From Humidesulfovibrio sp. (GTDB lineage Bacteria; Desulfobacterota; Desulfovibrionia; Desulfovibrionales; Desulfovibrionaceae): a DNA stretch of 51,545 nt. Made by a program: the position numbers and the translations under genes. The first letter of the stretch is position 1. Each line of letters opens with the position of its first letter. The DNA is taken from positions 1 to 51,545 of the forward strand of contig NZ_JAUYFU010000034.1 of NCBI RefSeq assembly GCF_030689645.1, in the 5' to 3' direction. The notes beneath the pieces were generated by a model. The model saw only the letters and a program-made list of their open reading frames with translations. It was not told the DNA's origin and did not search any database. Shown here piece by piece: positions 7,451 to 16,461 of this stretch.

Positions 7451-8284
7451 ATGAGCACGACCCTGACACCCGACGAACTGCGGCGTGAGCTGGCCTCGGC
7501 CACGCCTCCCCTGGTAATCGACGTGCGCCGCGCTGATGACAGGAAACTGCGCCCCCAGGGCATTCCCGGCGCGGACTGGCGCGATCCGCTGCTCTTGGAG
7601 GACTGGGCCGGGGGCATACCCGCCAGCGCCGAGGTTGCGGTCTACTGCGTGCGCGGAGGCTCGGTGAGCAAAAACGTGCAGGACCAGCTGGCCCGGCGCG
7701 GGGTCAAGGCCCGGTATGTGGAGGGCGGCCTGGCGGCCTGGAGCGAGGGTGAGGCTTTGCGCGCAGATCCTGATGCCGCGCTTCTCTTGTCTCAGGGCGT
7801 GCCTGAAAAGGGGCTGGCCCATGCGGTGCTTGTGGCGCAGATTGCCCTTGCCGTGGCGCGGGACCAGTCGCCCCAGCCGGACCTGGACCTTGTGCGGCGC
7901 GGGGCGCTGTTGCACGACCTGGGCAAGGTGCGCGACATGGGCAACCTGCACGGCGTGGCCGGAGCGGAGCTAGGCCGCGAGCTGGGCCTGCCGGAGGAGG
8001 TGCTGGACTGCATCGAGAAGCACGTTCGCCACGGCGTGCCCCTTGAGCAGGCGGAAGGCTACGGCCTGCCCCGGCGCGACTTCTCCTTCACGCGCGTGGA
8101 GGAGCGCATCGTGTCCTACGCGGACAAGCTGGCCGACATCCTGGCTGCGGGGCTGGCAGCGGGCATGGCCGAGGCGCGCGAGCGATTCCCGGAGATCCTT
8201 GCGGCCAACGCCTCCCTGGCCAAGGACGAGGCCACGCTGGCGCGCTACTCCGACAGTTGGAAGCTGCTGGAGCAGCCGCGTTGA
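7451..8284 (+). CDS. Rhodanese-HD domain fusion protein
   Basis: This 277-aa protein is a two-domain fusion. Residues 1-100 form a rhodanese domain: LVIDVRRADD near the start, the active-site loop YCVRGGSVS with Cys66, and GGLAAW at the end. Residues from about 115 form an HD-type metal-dependent phosphohydrolase domain with LLHDLGKV (His155, Asp156), then HGVAGAELGRELGLP and IEKHVRHGVP. The HD part resembles small HDIG hydrolases. The combination suggests sulfur transfer or sensing coupled to hydrolysis of a phosphorylated compound; no substrate can be named. GGAG lies 7 nt before the ATG. It is the fourth gene of the chr operon. Confidence 0.78.
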   Translation: MSTTLTPDELRRELASATPPLVIDVRRADDRKLRPQGIPGADWRDPLLLEDWAGGIPASAEVAVYCVRGGSVSKNVQDQLARRGVKARYVEGGLAAWSEGEALRADPDAALLLSQGVPEKGLAHAVLVAQIALAVARDQSPQPDLDLVRRGALLHDLGKVRDMGNLHGVAGAELGRELGLPEEVLDCIEKHVRHGVPLEQAEGYGLPRRDFSFTRVEERIVSYADKLADILAAGLAAGMAEARERFPEILAANASLAKDEATLARYSDSWKLLEQPR

Positions 8285-8325
8285 AGGTTGCGACGAGGTT
8301 CGCTTAAAGTGTCGCAAGGAGTCCC

Positions 8326-9609
8326 ATGAGCATAACACCATCGTTTCATGAATTTTTCCGCTACTGGCTGCGCCTGGGCTTCATCAACTTCGGCGGCCCG
8401 GCTGGGCAGATCGCCATGATGCACAAGGATCTGGTGGCCGCGCGCGGCTGGGTGGAGGAGCGGCTGTTCCAGCGCGCTTTGGGCTTCTGCATGCTTTTGC
8501 CCGGACCGGAGGCGCACCAGCTGGCCGTGTATCTGGGCTGGCGCATGCACGGCTACCGTGGCGGTGCCGTGGCCGGGCTGTTTTTTCTCTTGCCTTCGGT
8601 GCTGCTGATGCTCTTTCTGTCTTGGCTGGCTGCGGCCCATGGCAGCGTGCCGCTGGTGGCCGGGATGTTTCGGGGCATCGCCGGGGCCGTGGTGGCCATC
8701 GTGGCCCAGGCCCTGTGGCGCATCGCCAAGAAGTCCCTCAAGCACCCGGTGTTCTATGGCTTCGCTGCAGCCAGCTTCCTGATGGGCTACGTCCTGAACC
8801 TCAAATTTCCGGGAATCGTGGTGGCGGCGGGTCTCATGGGCCTGTGGCTGGGCACGGTGCGGCCGGAGCTCTTTTGCCCAGGCGCCGTGTGCGAGGCCGA
8901 GGAAGAGGCTCCCCAGCGTCCGGCAGGGTCTCCCTGGCGGCACGTGGGCCGGGTGGCCCTGGTCTTCGCCGGCCTCTGGCTGGCCGTGGCCATGCCGGTG
9001 TACCTGCTCTCCGAACCCGGCTCGATTGTGCCGAAACTTCTGGCGTTTTATTCTCGCGCCAGCTTTGTGACCTTTGGCGGAGCCTATGCGGTGCTGTCCT
9101 ATGTGTCGGACATGGCCTTGCGCCTGTCCTGGGTGACCCAGGACCAGTTGGTGCTGGGCCTGGGCCTGGCCGAGACCACGCCCGGGCCGCTGATCATGGT
9201 GACCCAGTTCGTGGGCTTCCTCACGGCCTGGAACCACCCTGGGACCCTGAGCCCGCTCCTGGCCGGGGTCCTGGGCGGTCTTGTCACCACCTATGGCATG
9301 TTCTTGCCGAGCTTTTTCCTTGTCTTCTGCGGCGCTCCCTACATCGAGGCGCTCACGGCCAACCCCAGGCTGCGCTCGGCCTTGACGGGCATCACCGCCG
9401 CTGTGGTGGGGGTCATTCTGAAGCTTGGCGTGGTCTTCGCCACGGCGGCCTTTTGGCCTTCCGGCCCCGCAGGGGGCGGCGGCTTCGACGCCTTCGCCCT
9501 GACCGTGGCCCTGGTCTCGGGCCTGGCCCTGTGGCGCTTCAACACCGGCGTGCATATTCTGGTGCTGGCGAGCGCTGCTGCGGGCGCTGCCTGGACATTT
9601 TTGGGGTAG
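8326..9609 (+). CDS. chrA: Chromate transporter ChrA (long-chain, two-domain)
   Basis: This 427-aa inner-membrane protein has the full two-repeat architecture of long CHR-superfamily transporters, which export chromate. Repeat 1 shows RLGFINFGGPAGQIAMM, FCMLLPGPEAHQLAVYLGWR and LPSVLLML. Repeat 2 shows SFVTFGGAYAVLSYV and LAETTPGPLIMVTQFVGF. The charged linker between the halves is EAEEEAPQRP. AAGGA precedes the ATG by about 6 nt. It lies 41 nt after the rhodanese-HD gene in the operon led by chrB, which is the accepted partner of chrA and supports the chromate assignment. Confidence 0.88.
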   Translation: MSITPSFHEFFRYWLRLGFINFGGPAGQIAMMHKDLVAARGWVEERLFQRALGFCMLLPGPEAHQLAVYLGWRMHGYRGGAVAGLFFLLPSVLLMLFLSWLAAAHGSVPLVAGMFRGIAGAVVAIVAQALWRIAKKSLKHPVFYGFAAASFLMGYVLNLKFPGIVVAAGLMGLWLGTVRPELFCPGAVCEAEEEAPQRPAGSPWRHVGRVALVFAGLWLAVAMPVYLLSEPGSIVPKLLAFYSRASFVTFGGAYAVLSYVSDMALRLSWVTQDQLVLGLGLAETTPGPLIMVTQFVGFLTAWNHPGTLSPLLAGVLGGLVTTYGMFLPSFFLVFCGAPYIEALTANPRLRSALTGITAAVVGVILKLGVVFATAAFWPSGPAGGGGFDAFALTVALVSGLALWRFNTGVHILVLASAAAGAAWTFLG

Positions 9610-9716
9610 AAGACTCGTTCAAATTGCAATCCCGCCGTCCTTGGAATAGGGTGCGCCCTGTTCGGGAATGGCCCCTGCGTTGCACGGGGGGGTGGATCAA
9701 CCAGCGGAGAGACCCC

Positions 9717-10253
9717 ATGCGCCTCATACCTAAAATCATCGGCCAGTCCCTGGGCATTCTCGCCCTTTCCGCAGCTCTGGCTGTGGGCGTCAACGCCCTG
9801 CGGCCAGACGGCCTGCCTTACGTCCAGGCCGCCCAGCAGAGTGCGGTCGCCCTCGACAAGACCGGCGGCGAGATCGCCATCAAGGACGCTGCGCTGTTGT
9901 TCATTTCCGGCCGCGCCGTGTTTCTCGACGCACGCTCGCAGTTCGAGTTCGAGCAGGGTCACATCCAGGGCGCCATCTCCCTCCCCCCGCGTGAATTCGC
10001 CGCGCAGTTTCAGGACATCAAGGCCCGGCTGATGGGCAAAGAAGCTGTCATCACCTATTGCGACGGCGAGCGCTGCCCCTTGAGCCACGCCCTGGCCCAG
10101 CACCTGCGGGGCGCTGGCGTGAAGAACGTCTACGTGCTCAAGAACGGCTGGAGCCTCTGGCTGGCCGAGAAGCTGCCTGTTTCCAAGGGTGCTGCAATGT
10201 CCAGCCAGCCAAAGGGACAGGAGGGTATATGCAGGGACTGCGACAACAAGTAG
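9717..10253 (+). CDS. Membrane-anchored rhodanese
   Basis: This is a 178-aa protein with an N-terminal hydrophobic segment (GQSLGILALSAALAVGVNAL) that is either a signal peptide or an anchor. A rhodanese-like domain follows, facing the periplasm: FLDARSQFEFEQGHIQGAIS, then ITYCDGERCPLSHALA with the active-site cysteine, then VKNVYVLKNGWSLW. The CDGERCP loop carries a second cysteine and the C-terminus ends ICRDCD, so thiol chemistry is likely. It starts 107 nt after chrA and overlaps the next gene by 25 nt. It probably continues the chr operon, though the gap allows a separate promoter. Confidence 0.75.
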   Translation: MRLIPKIIGQSLGILALSAALAVGVNALRPDGLPYVQAAQQSAVALDKTGGEIAIKDAALLFISGRAVFLDARSQFEFEQGHIQGAISLPPREFAAQFQDIKARLMGKEAVITYCDGERCPLSHALAQHLRGAGVKNVYVLKNGWSLWLAEKLPVSKGAAMSSQPKGQEGICRDCDNK

Positions 10254-10699
10254 GCCCCGCGTCAAACGTCCCCTGGGAGGCCTTGGCCTGGCTGCTGCGC
10301 ATGGCCGTGGCCTGCGTGCTCATCTACGCCAGCGCCGACAAGATCATCCGCCCCCATGACTTCGCCATCATCGTGAAGGACTACCGCCTGCTGCCGGATG
10401 CGCTGGTGAACCTAACGGCCATCTGGCTGCCGTGGTTCGAGCTGGTCCTTGGCGTGTGCCTGTTCACGGGCTTTTGGCGCCAGGGCGCGCTGTTTCTGGC
10501 TACAAGCCTCCTCGCTCTGTTCTGGGTGGCGCTCATCGTGAATTATTTCCGCGGCATCAATGTCGGCTGCGGGTGCTTCACCTCCACCCCTGGCGAGGCT
10601 GCGCCAATGCTCTGGTACATTGGCCGCGACGCATTGCTGCTGGCCCTGCCTCTGGCCGCCTGGGAAGCGGGCCGCCGGGCGGAGCATCCCGAAGTCTAA
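10229..10699 (+). CDS. DoxX/MauE-like membrane protein
   Basis: This 156-aa protein has four predicted membrane helices, in the order [57 protein letters not shown] and a C-terminal helix. The motif NVGCGCF lies between helices 3 and 4, as in MauE/DoxX-type redox membrane proteins. AGGAGG precedes the ATG, which lies inside the end of the rhodanese gene, so the pair is translationally coupled. A role in moving reducing equivalents or thiol oxidation together with the rhodanese is plausible but inferred. Terminator at 10721. Confidence 0.72.
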   Translation: MQGLRQQVGPASNVPWEALAWLLRMAVACVLIYASADKIIRPHDFAIIVKDYRLLPDALVNLTAIWLPWFELVLGVCLFTGFWRQGALFLATSLLALFWVALIVNYFRGINVGCGCFTSTPGEAAPMLWYIGRDALLLALPLAAWEAGRRAEHPEV

Positions 10700-10720
10700 G
10701 CCGTTTTTTCGCTGCATGCA

Positions 10721-10763
10721 CAAAGCCCCCGGTCGTCGCCATACGTCCGGGGGCTTTGCTGTT
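10721..10763 (+). terminator. Intrinsic terminator after the chr operon
   Basis: A perfect 12-bp stem (10721-10732 with 10747-10758) closes a 14-nt loop. CTGTTTCTG follows. It separates the chr/rhodanese genes from the chemoreceptor gene. Confidence 0.75.
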
Positions 10764-10982
10764 TCTGTGAATACGCATGCCTTTGCGCGTTGGCACCTGT
10801 ATCCGGAAGTTTGCGTTTCCGGATGCACACTATTTTGCAGCATCCTTGAATTAAAGATGATTGCAGCGATGGGCATATGGAACGGATTGTGCTTTCCCCT
10901 CCAGTTCTTCGAAACACCATGGAACCGGCTGCGGCACAGCCGCAGCGTACACCATTTCTATAACGCACTTCTGGGAGGGGGC

Positions 10983-12746
10983 ATGCATTCACTATCCTTG
11001 CGCGGAAAATTCATTCTTACGCTTTCTGTGGGCGGCTTGGCTCTGGCCTTGCTCTTCACCATGTCCATGCTGGGCATCAAGGACTTTGAGAGCGACTACA
11101 AGCGCATGCGCTCTGTCGATACGGTGGGCCGCCTTGCCGCGCTGGAAATAGCCAAGGATATAAATTATTTCAGCAGGCTCACCCGCAACATCATGCTTGG
11201 AAGCGACATCGACAAGGACCTGAAGCAGATTGAGCAGACCGTGGCGCGCATTGAGAAGAACTTCCAAGTGCTCGCGCAGCTTGATTTTTCCCAAGCCGAA
11301 AAGGAGCTCATCCAGAAGGCCCGCGACGCCTCCATCCCTTTCACCCGCGATGGCGTTGAGATCGTGGCCGGGCTCAAGTCCATGCACCAGGATGAGCGCC
11401 ACAACGCCTATAAGGACTATGAGCGCAGGGCCACCCCCTTTGCCATGGCCTTCCGCGAGCACTATGGCAATTTCGAAAAGAGCATGAACGCCCGCTTCGA
11501 CACCGGCATGGCCCGCATGCAGGACCGCCTGGCGGAGCACGAGCGGCTCATGTGGATCATCCTGGCTGGCGCTGTGGCGGCCATGTACGCCGTGGGCTAT
11601 TTCATCTCCAACAAGGACCTTTCGGGCATGCGCCAGTGCATCGCCTTTGCTCAGGAATTGGGCCAGGAGAATCTCACCCGGCGTCTGGAGCCGGGCCGCA
11701 TGTCCTCCATGCGCGACCTGGCCACGGCGCTGAACGAGACAGCCCAGAGCCTGAGCGACTTCCGGCTCCACGTGGCCCAGGCCACAGCCGAGGCCCGGCG
11801 CGAGGGCGACGAGGCCCGAAAGGCCCTGGCCGAGGCGGACGAGGCCAGGGGCCAGGCCGAGCGTGCGCGACGCGAGGGCATGCTCCAGGCGGCGGGAAAG
11901 CTACAGGACGTGGTGCGCGTTGTGGCTCAGGCTTCTGACGAACTGAGCACGCGGGTGGACCAGTCCACGCGCGGCACGGAGCACCAGTCGCGCCGGGTTG
12001 GCGAAACCGGGCTGGCCATGAGCCAGATGAACGATGCGGTGCTTGATGTGGCCAAGAACGCCTCCCAGGCTGCGGAGACCTCCGGCGGGGCCCGCAGAAA
12101 AGCCCAGGACGGCGCGGCAATCGTGGCCCAGGTCATGACGGGCATCGGGCAGGTGCAGCGGCAGTCCCTGGAGCTCAAAGGCGAAATGACGGCCCTGGGC
12201 CAGCAGGCCGAGGCCATTGGCAAGGTCATGAACGTCATCAACGACATTGCCGACCAGACCAACCTGCTGGCGCTCAATGCTGCCATTGAAGCAGCGCGCG
12301 CGGGCGATGCCGGGCGCGGTTTCGCCGTGGTGGCCGACGAGGTGCGCAAGTTGGCCGAAAAAACAATGGCCTCCACCAAGGAGGTGGGTGAGGCCATCAA
12401 CGGCATTCAGCAAGGCACCCGCGTGAACATAGACAAGGTGGACCGCGCCGCCTCCACCATTGACCACACCACCGGGCTGGCGAGCAAGTCCAGCGAGGCT
12501 TTGGCCGAGATCGTGTCTCTGGTGGACCTGGCCACGGACCAGATACGCGCCATCGCCGCCGCAAGTGAGCAGCAGTCCACCTCCAGCGAGGAGATCAACG
12601 CGGCCATCGACGAGGTCAAGCGCATCTCGGCGGACACCGCCGAGGCCATGCGCCAGTCGTCTCGCGCCGTGGGCTCCCTGGCGAGCCAGGCCCAGGCCCT
12701 CAAGGGGCTCATCGAGGAGATGCAGGCCGAGGGCGTCCACGCATAA
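10983..12746 (+). CDS. Methyl-accepting chemotaxis protein
   Basis: This 587-aa transmembrane chemoreceptor has a first membrane helix at residues 8-30, a helical periplasmic sensor of about 160 residues resembling four-helix-bundle ligand domains, and a second helix ([20 protein letters not shown]). A HAMP-like linker follows, then a long coiled-coil signalling domain. The hairpin tip, [20 protein letters not shown], is the canonical CheA/CheW contact sequence. A strong GGGAGGGGG lies just before the ATG. No C-terminal NWETF-type pentapeptide is present. The ligand is unknown. It stands alone between two terminators; an apparent relation to the chr operon upstream is positional only. Confidence 0.9.
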   Translation: MHSLSLRGKFILTLSVGGLALALLFTMSMLGIKDFESDYKRMRSVDTVGRLAALEIAKDINYFSRLTRNIMLGSDIDKDLKQIEQTVARIEKNFQVLAQLDFSQAEKELIQKARDASIPFTRDGVEIVAGLKSMHQDERHNAYKDYERRATPFAMAFREHYGNFEKSMNARFDTGMARMQDRLAEHERLMWIILAGAVAAMYAVGYFISNKDLSGMRQCIAFAQELGQENLTRRLEPGRMSSMRDLATALNETAQSLSDFRLHVAQATAEARREGDEARKALAEADEARGQAERARREGMLQAAGKLQDVVRVVAQASDELSTRVDQSTRGTEHQSRRVGETGLAMSQMNDAVLDVAKNASQAAETSGGARRKAQDGAAIVAQVMTGIGQVQRQSLELKGEMTALGQQAEAIGKVMNVINDIADQTNLLALNAAIEAARAGDAGRGFAVVADEVRKLAEKTMASTKEVGEAINGIQQGTRVNIDKVDRAASTIDHTTGLASKSSEALAEIVSLVDLATDQIRAIAAASEQQSTSSEEINAAIDEVKRISADTAEAMRQSSRAVGSLASQAQALKGLIEEMQAEGVHA

Positions 12747-12782
12747 GGTTGAGGCAGGGCTAGGCCCCTTGAGCCACGAGAA

Positions 12783-12822
12783 AAGGCCCCAGACGTTGCG
12801 AGACGTCTGGGGCCTTGGTTGT
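12783..12822. terminator. Bidirectional hairpin terminator
   Basis: A perfect 14-bp stem (12783-12796 with 12803-12816, 6-nt loop) lies between the convergent chemoreceptor and TerC genes. T-rich sequence follows on the plus strand, and AAAA precedes it, giving TTTT on the minus strand. Confidence 0.8.
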
Positions 12823-12839
12823 GTTGTGCCCGCCGGAAA

Positions 12840-13853
12840 CTAGTCCTTGGGCGGCTTTCCGCTTATCGGCGGATCCTCCTTGGTGGGGCTCAGGGGCACC
12901 CAGCCGCGCAGGGCGTCATCCGCAGCTTCCGCAGGCGGCAGGTCCTTGGTGCGGTAGATTGAAAGCCACATGGAGCCGCCGATGATGGCAGCGGTGGCCA
13001 AGAGCGCCCATTCCGTGGGGATCACCGACCCGAAGGCGGCGTTGATGACCATCTTTGCGCCGATGACCACAAGCACGATGGACAGGCCGTACTTGAGGTA
13101 GTGGAAACGGTGGATGATGCCGGCCAGGGCGAAAAACAGCGCCCGCAGGCCAAGAATGGCGAAGACGTTGGAGGTGTACACCAGGAACGGATCCTTGGTG
13201 ATGGCGAAGATGGCTGGGATGGAGTCCAGGGCGAAGACCACGTCGGAAAGCTCCACCAGCACCAGCACGATGAACAGCGGGGTGATGTAGCGGGCGCCTT
13301 TTCTCATCACTGTGAAGCGCTCGCCCTCGTAGTCCTCGGTGACGCGGAAGTGCTTGCGCATGAATTGCGTCACCCGGTTGCCCGAGAGGTCCGGCACGTC
13401 GTTAATGGTCATGAGCATCTTGATGCCCGTGAGGATGAGGAACGCGCCGAACACATAAATGACCCAATGGAAGGCCGAGATCACCGCCGCGCCCGCCAGG
13501 ATGAGGACCGCGCGCATGACGAGCGCCCCGAGCACGCCCCAGAACAGCACTGTGTGCTGCGCCTTTTTGGGTACCTGGAAGTGGGTGAAAATGAGCACGA
13601 AAACGAAGATGTTGTCGATGCTCAAACTTTTTTCAATGAGATAGCCGGTGAGAAATTCGAAGCCAGCTTGCCTGCCCTCGAAGTGGAAGATTACCCCGGA
13701 AAAGCCGAGGGCCAGAATGAAATAGCCGAGACTCAGCCAAAGTGACTCTTTGACGCCCACCTCGCGGTGGTTCTTGTGCAAAACGCCAAGGTCAAAGGCA
13801 AGCAGGAACAGGACCAGCAGGTTGAAGCCGACCCAGTGCCACAATGTCGTCAT
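12840..13853 (-). CDS. TerC/Alx-family membrane protein
   Basis: This 337-aa integral membrane protein of the TerC family has about nine helices. The family acidic motifs are visible: FLTGYLIEKSLSIDNIFVF in the first half and LVLVELSDVVFALDSIPAIF in the second, which form the metal site. Alx/TerC proteins are linked to tellurite resistance and to manganese export. The C-terminal tail is charged and proline-rich. AAGGAG precedes the ATG. A short perfect hairpin lies just upstream of that site (13869-13883). No tellurite gene neighbours are present, so metal-ion homeostasis is more likely than tellurite resistance. Confidence 0.85.
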   Translation of the reverse strand: MTTLWHWVGFNLLVLFLLAFDLGVLHKNHREVGVKESLWLSLGYFILALGFSGVIFHFEGRQAGFEFLTGYLIEKSLSIDNIFVFVLIFTHFQVPKKAQHTVLFWGVLGALVMRAVLILAGAAVISAFHWVIYVFGAFLILTGIKMLMTINDVPDLSGNRVTQFMRKHFRVTEDYEGERFTVMRKGARYITPLFIVLVLVELSDVVFALDSIPAIFAITKDPFLVYTSNVFAILGLRALFFALAGIIHRFHYLKYGLSIVLVVIGAKMVINAAFGSVIPTEWALLATAAIIGGSMWLSIYRTKDLPPAEAADDALRGWVPLSPTKEDPPISGKPPKD

Positions 13854-13868
13854 GAATCGCTCCTTAGC

Positions 13869-13883
13869 ACCCCCTTAGGGGGT
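13869..13883 (-). promoter_or_regulatory. Hairpin next to the terC ribosome site
   Basis: A 6-bp perfect hairpin, ACCCCC-TTA-GGGGGT, ends 4 nt before the AAGGAG ribosome site of the TerC gene on the minus strand. It could affect translation. I could not fit the rest of the leader to the yybP-ykoY manganese riboswitch that often controls alx/terC genes. Confidence 0.35.
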
Positions 13884-14018
13884 CGCAAACAGCATCATTA
13901 AGCGGTGCGGGTGCCGCTGGCAAGGGGCTTTCCGGGGGCTGGACGCCGCTGGTTGGGCTGAAAGCGAAAATTGTGGTTGCTGTGTGGTGTTGCCCTGAAG
14001 TTGGCCTTGGACAGGGCG

Positions 14019-14555
14019 CTACCACCAGTATTCGGGATAGCGTCGGCCGGTGGTCAGGGCGTTGGCAGCGAGGGCCACGCAGAGAAGGATTGCCGCGCCC
14101 GTGAGCGCCGGGCACAGCACGTAGAGGTAGCCCAGGGCGGCGATCTTGGGGCCGCCCGTGACGGCGATGTATGCCGTTGCGCCGCCGGGCGGGTGCAGGG
14201 TCTTGGTCATAAGCATCACCGCGATGGCCGTGGCCACGGCCAGGGCTGCGGCCAGCCAGGGCATCTCGGGCAGGGCCAGGCGGAAGCTGACGCCGATGAT
14301 GGCCGAGAGCACATGCCCGCCCAGCAGGTTGCGCGGCTGGGCCAGGGGGCTTTTGGGCGCGGCGAAGAGCAGCACGGCTGAGGCCGCGAAGGAACCGATG
14401 ATGAGCACCTGGTCCACAGGGTCGGCCACAGCGGCGTGCAGCCAGCCCAGGAGCGCAATGCCCGTCAGCGATCCCAGGAAGGAAGAGACGATCTCCGTGC
14501 GTCGGACGCGCGGCGGACTTTTGCCTGCTCCGCGCATCTTCGCGAAAAATTCCAT
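14019..14555 (-). CDS. HPP-family membrane protein
   Basis: This 178-aa protein has four to five membrane helices and the HPP-family signatures SPLAQPRNLLGGHVLSAIIG and KTLHPPGGATAYIAVTGG. HPP proteins have been linked to nitrite transport in plastids and cyanobacteria, but their bacterial roles are mostly unknown. The ATG at 14555 has GGAG at a suitable distance within the end of the preceding CBS gene; a start at 14570 would add five residues. It lies 4 nt after the CBS-domain gene, so the two are coupled. HPP and CBS pairs also occur as fused proteins, which supports a joint function. Confidence 0.82.
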   Translation of the reverse strand: MEFFAKMRGAGKSPPRVRRTEIVSSFLGSLTGIALLGWLHAAVADPVDQVLIIGSFAASAVLLFAAPKSPLAQPRNLLGGHVLSAIIGVSFRLALPEMPWLAAALAVATAIAVMLMTKTLHPPGGATAYIAVTGGPKIAALGYLYVLCPALTGAAILLCVALAANALTTGRRYPEYWW

Positions 14556-14559
14556 CAAA

Positions 14560-15156
14560 CTACTCCGCAATTATGAGGGATTGGGATGCGCGCACCACGT
14601 CGCCGCGCGTGATGATGCCCACCAGCCTCCCCGCCTCGGTGACGGGCAGGCGGTTGATGCCGCGCTCGTCCATGATTTTCGCCGCTTGGCCCACCGGGGT
14701 GGCGGGCGCGATGGTCAACGCCGGGGCGGTCATGAGTTCGCGCGCGGTTACGGCGGTGAAGTCGCTTGATCCGCACTGGTCGCCTGTGACCAGCAGGGCC
14801 ACCAGGGCCATGGGCGTGGATTGCCTGGGCAGGCCGAGCCGGGGCAGGAAGTCCTTGATGCTCACCACGCCCGCCACCTCGCCGTTCTCCACCACCGGAG
14901 CGCCGGAGATGCCCGCATCGGCCAGCAGCCGGGCCACCTGGGCGGCGGTGGCGTCCGGGGCCACGCTGCGCACCTCGCGGGTCATGAGCTGGCCCGCGGT
15001 GAGGCTCAGGCGCACGCGCTCGGTGGCGTGGCGCAGGGCCAGCCGGTACAGGGCCAGGGCGTCCGCTGGGGTTATGTCCAGGTAGCCGTCGGCCTGACCC
15101 ATGGCGGCCAGAATGTCGTCCACATCGACGCCAGCCAGGGACTGCTTGCTGCTCAT
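14560..15156 (-). CDS. CBS-domain pair protein
   Basis: This 198-aa protein has two CBS motifs after an N-terminal helical region of about 55 residues. CBS1 runs from LMTREVRSVAPDATAAQVAR to GVVSIKDFLPRL. CBS2 runs from LMTAPALTIAPATPVGQAAK to LVGIITRGDVVRA. CBS pairs bind adenosine nucleotides and regulate attached enzymes or transporters. A GGGAGG site precedes the ATG. The gene ends just before the HPP membrane protein, so it probably gates that protein according to energy state (inference). Confidence 0.83.
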   Translation of the reverse strand: MSSKQSLAGVDVDDILAAMGQADGYLDITPADALALYRLALRHATERVRLSLTAGQLMTREVRSVAPDATAAQVARLLADAGISGAPVVENGEVAGVVSIKDFLPRLGLPRQSTPMALVALLVTGDQCGSSDFTAVTARELMTAPALTIAPATPVGQAAKIMDERGINRLPVTEAGRLVGIITRGDVVRASQSLIIAE

Positions 15157-15250
15157 GAGGTCCTCCCGCGCTTGGAAAATTCGCGCCCCGGCCTATGGCA
15201 TGGTCGGGGCTGGGCTGGCAAGGGGCTTGGCCGCCGCCGTGCGCAGGGTG

Positions 15251-16324
15251 TCAGCTGGTCTCCGCAGCCGCGCCGCTGTCGTTCAGGAGCGTGAGCGTGC
15301 GCGTGTTCCAGTCCAGCACGGCGGCCTCTCGGAGCATCTTTGGGTGCAGGTCCGGCCATTCGCGCCGGATGACCTCGTCGGCGAATTCGGAAAGGAAGCG
15401 CGACTTGAGCTCGGCGCGCGCGCGGTCCATGCCCGCCTCGCGGTAGGGGGCCGAGGCGAGGAGCAGGAAGCCGTCATCCGGGATGCGCCCGCTTTCCATG
15501 TTGCTCTGGATGATGCCCGCAGCCCTGGCTATGGGGCCGGAAAGATCCGGGCTGTAGGGGCCGATGATGAGCGCCATGTTGGGCACGTGCAGGAAGTCGA
15601 AACCCCGGCCCACGCAGATGACCCACTCGCGGTGCTCCGTGGCGAGCTCCCGGCCCGAGGCGCGCACCTGGGCGATGTGCCGGATGTTGCCCTGCACCAG
15701 GGGCAGCAGGTCCGCCAGGATCCGGGCGGGCATGTCTGGATACAGGGCGCGCAGTTCGTAGGCCAGCCGCTGCTCGTCGGCATCCTCGGCCTGGGTCAGG
15801 TCGAGGACGCCTTCGGGCCCGTGCAGAATCAATGCGTCTTCGTCGGTTTCAAAGCCGAAGACCACGGGGTAAACGGTCTGGTGCGCCTGGCCGAAGGTGT
15901 ATTCCATCTGGCGGCGTATCTCGTGCACGTGGCGCACGCTGGCGGCCTTGTCGTAGCCGAAGCCTGCGCAGCCGCGGTGTGGGTCGCCCTTGGAGAAGTG
16001 GTAGGTGATGATGACCAGCACGCGCCGTCCGGCGGCCACGGCTTCGGACACGGAGTTCGCCACCACCTCGCCCAGGAGCGGCCAGCCAAGGTGGAACATG
16101 CCGCCCAGGTTGCGCAGGGGCTCGATGATGCCGAGGGGCGTGCCGGTGACGAAGGGCAGATGGATGCGGCCGTCCATGCACTTGAGCACCATGACGTGGG
16201 TCGGATGCTGGGCCAGATAGTGCTTGCGGGCCAGTGCGGCCTCTGGCGTGCAGAACTCCCGCGCGTGCTCGCGACCCAGATTCCACAGCCAGTCTATGCG
16301 CTCGTGGATGCTCCGGTTGCTCAT
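15251..16324 (-). CDS. Carbonic-anhydrase-like protein (beta/CsoSCA type)
   Basis: This is a 357-aa protein of uncertain function. The zinc signature of beta-class carbonic anhydrases can be read: CMDGR (Cys49, Asp51, Arg53) and HRGC (His116, Cys119), i.e. CxDxR and HxxC. Around the first, VMVLKCMDGRIHLPFVTGTP resembles the beta-anhydrase core, and LGIIEPLRNLGGMFHLG the following strand. The length is nearly twice that of an ordinary beta enzyme, closer to carboxysomal CsoSCA proteins. The C-terminal half has no motif I recognise. No carboxysome genes are present. It lies among membrane transport genes (HPP, Na/Ca exchanger), which fits bicarbonate/CO2 handling, but activity is not proven. 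Confidence 0.6.
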   Translation of the reverse strand: MSNRSIHERIDWLWNLGREHAREFCTPEAALARKHYLAQHPTHVMVLKCMDGRIHLPFVTGTPLGIIEPLRNLGGMFHLGWPLLGEVVANSVSEAVAAGRRVLVIITYHFSKGDPHRGCAGFGYDKAASVRHVHEIRRQMEYTFGQAHQTVYPVVFGFETDEDALILHGPEGVLDLTQAEDADEQRLAYELRALYPDMPARILADLLPLVQGNIRHIAQVRASGRELATEHREWVICVGRGFDFLHVPNMALIIGPYSPDLSGPIARAAGIIQSNMESGRIPDDGFLLLASAPYREAGMDRARAELKSRFLSEFADEVIRREWPDLHPKMLREAAVLDWNTRTLTLLNDSGAAAETS

Positions 16325-16461
16325 AGCCCCCCCCTATGCAAAGCGTATTTGTCTACGCATCACCTATGGCACGGACCGGGCCTGGCTGGCAACGGGCGGC
16401 GCATGGAGACGAGGGGGCCGAGCGCGGAGGCCAGGGCTTTGGAGCTGCGTGGACGATGGGG

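Noticed and set aside
10822-10840. Possible sigma54 promoter ahead of the chemoreceptor gene
   Set aside because: TGCAC and TTGCA are present but the spacing is one base too long and the -24 GG is lacking.
13854-14018. yybP-ykoY manganese riboswitch before terC
   Set aside because: The conserved loop sequences could not be found; only a simple 6-bp hairpin is evident.
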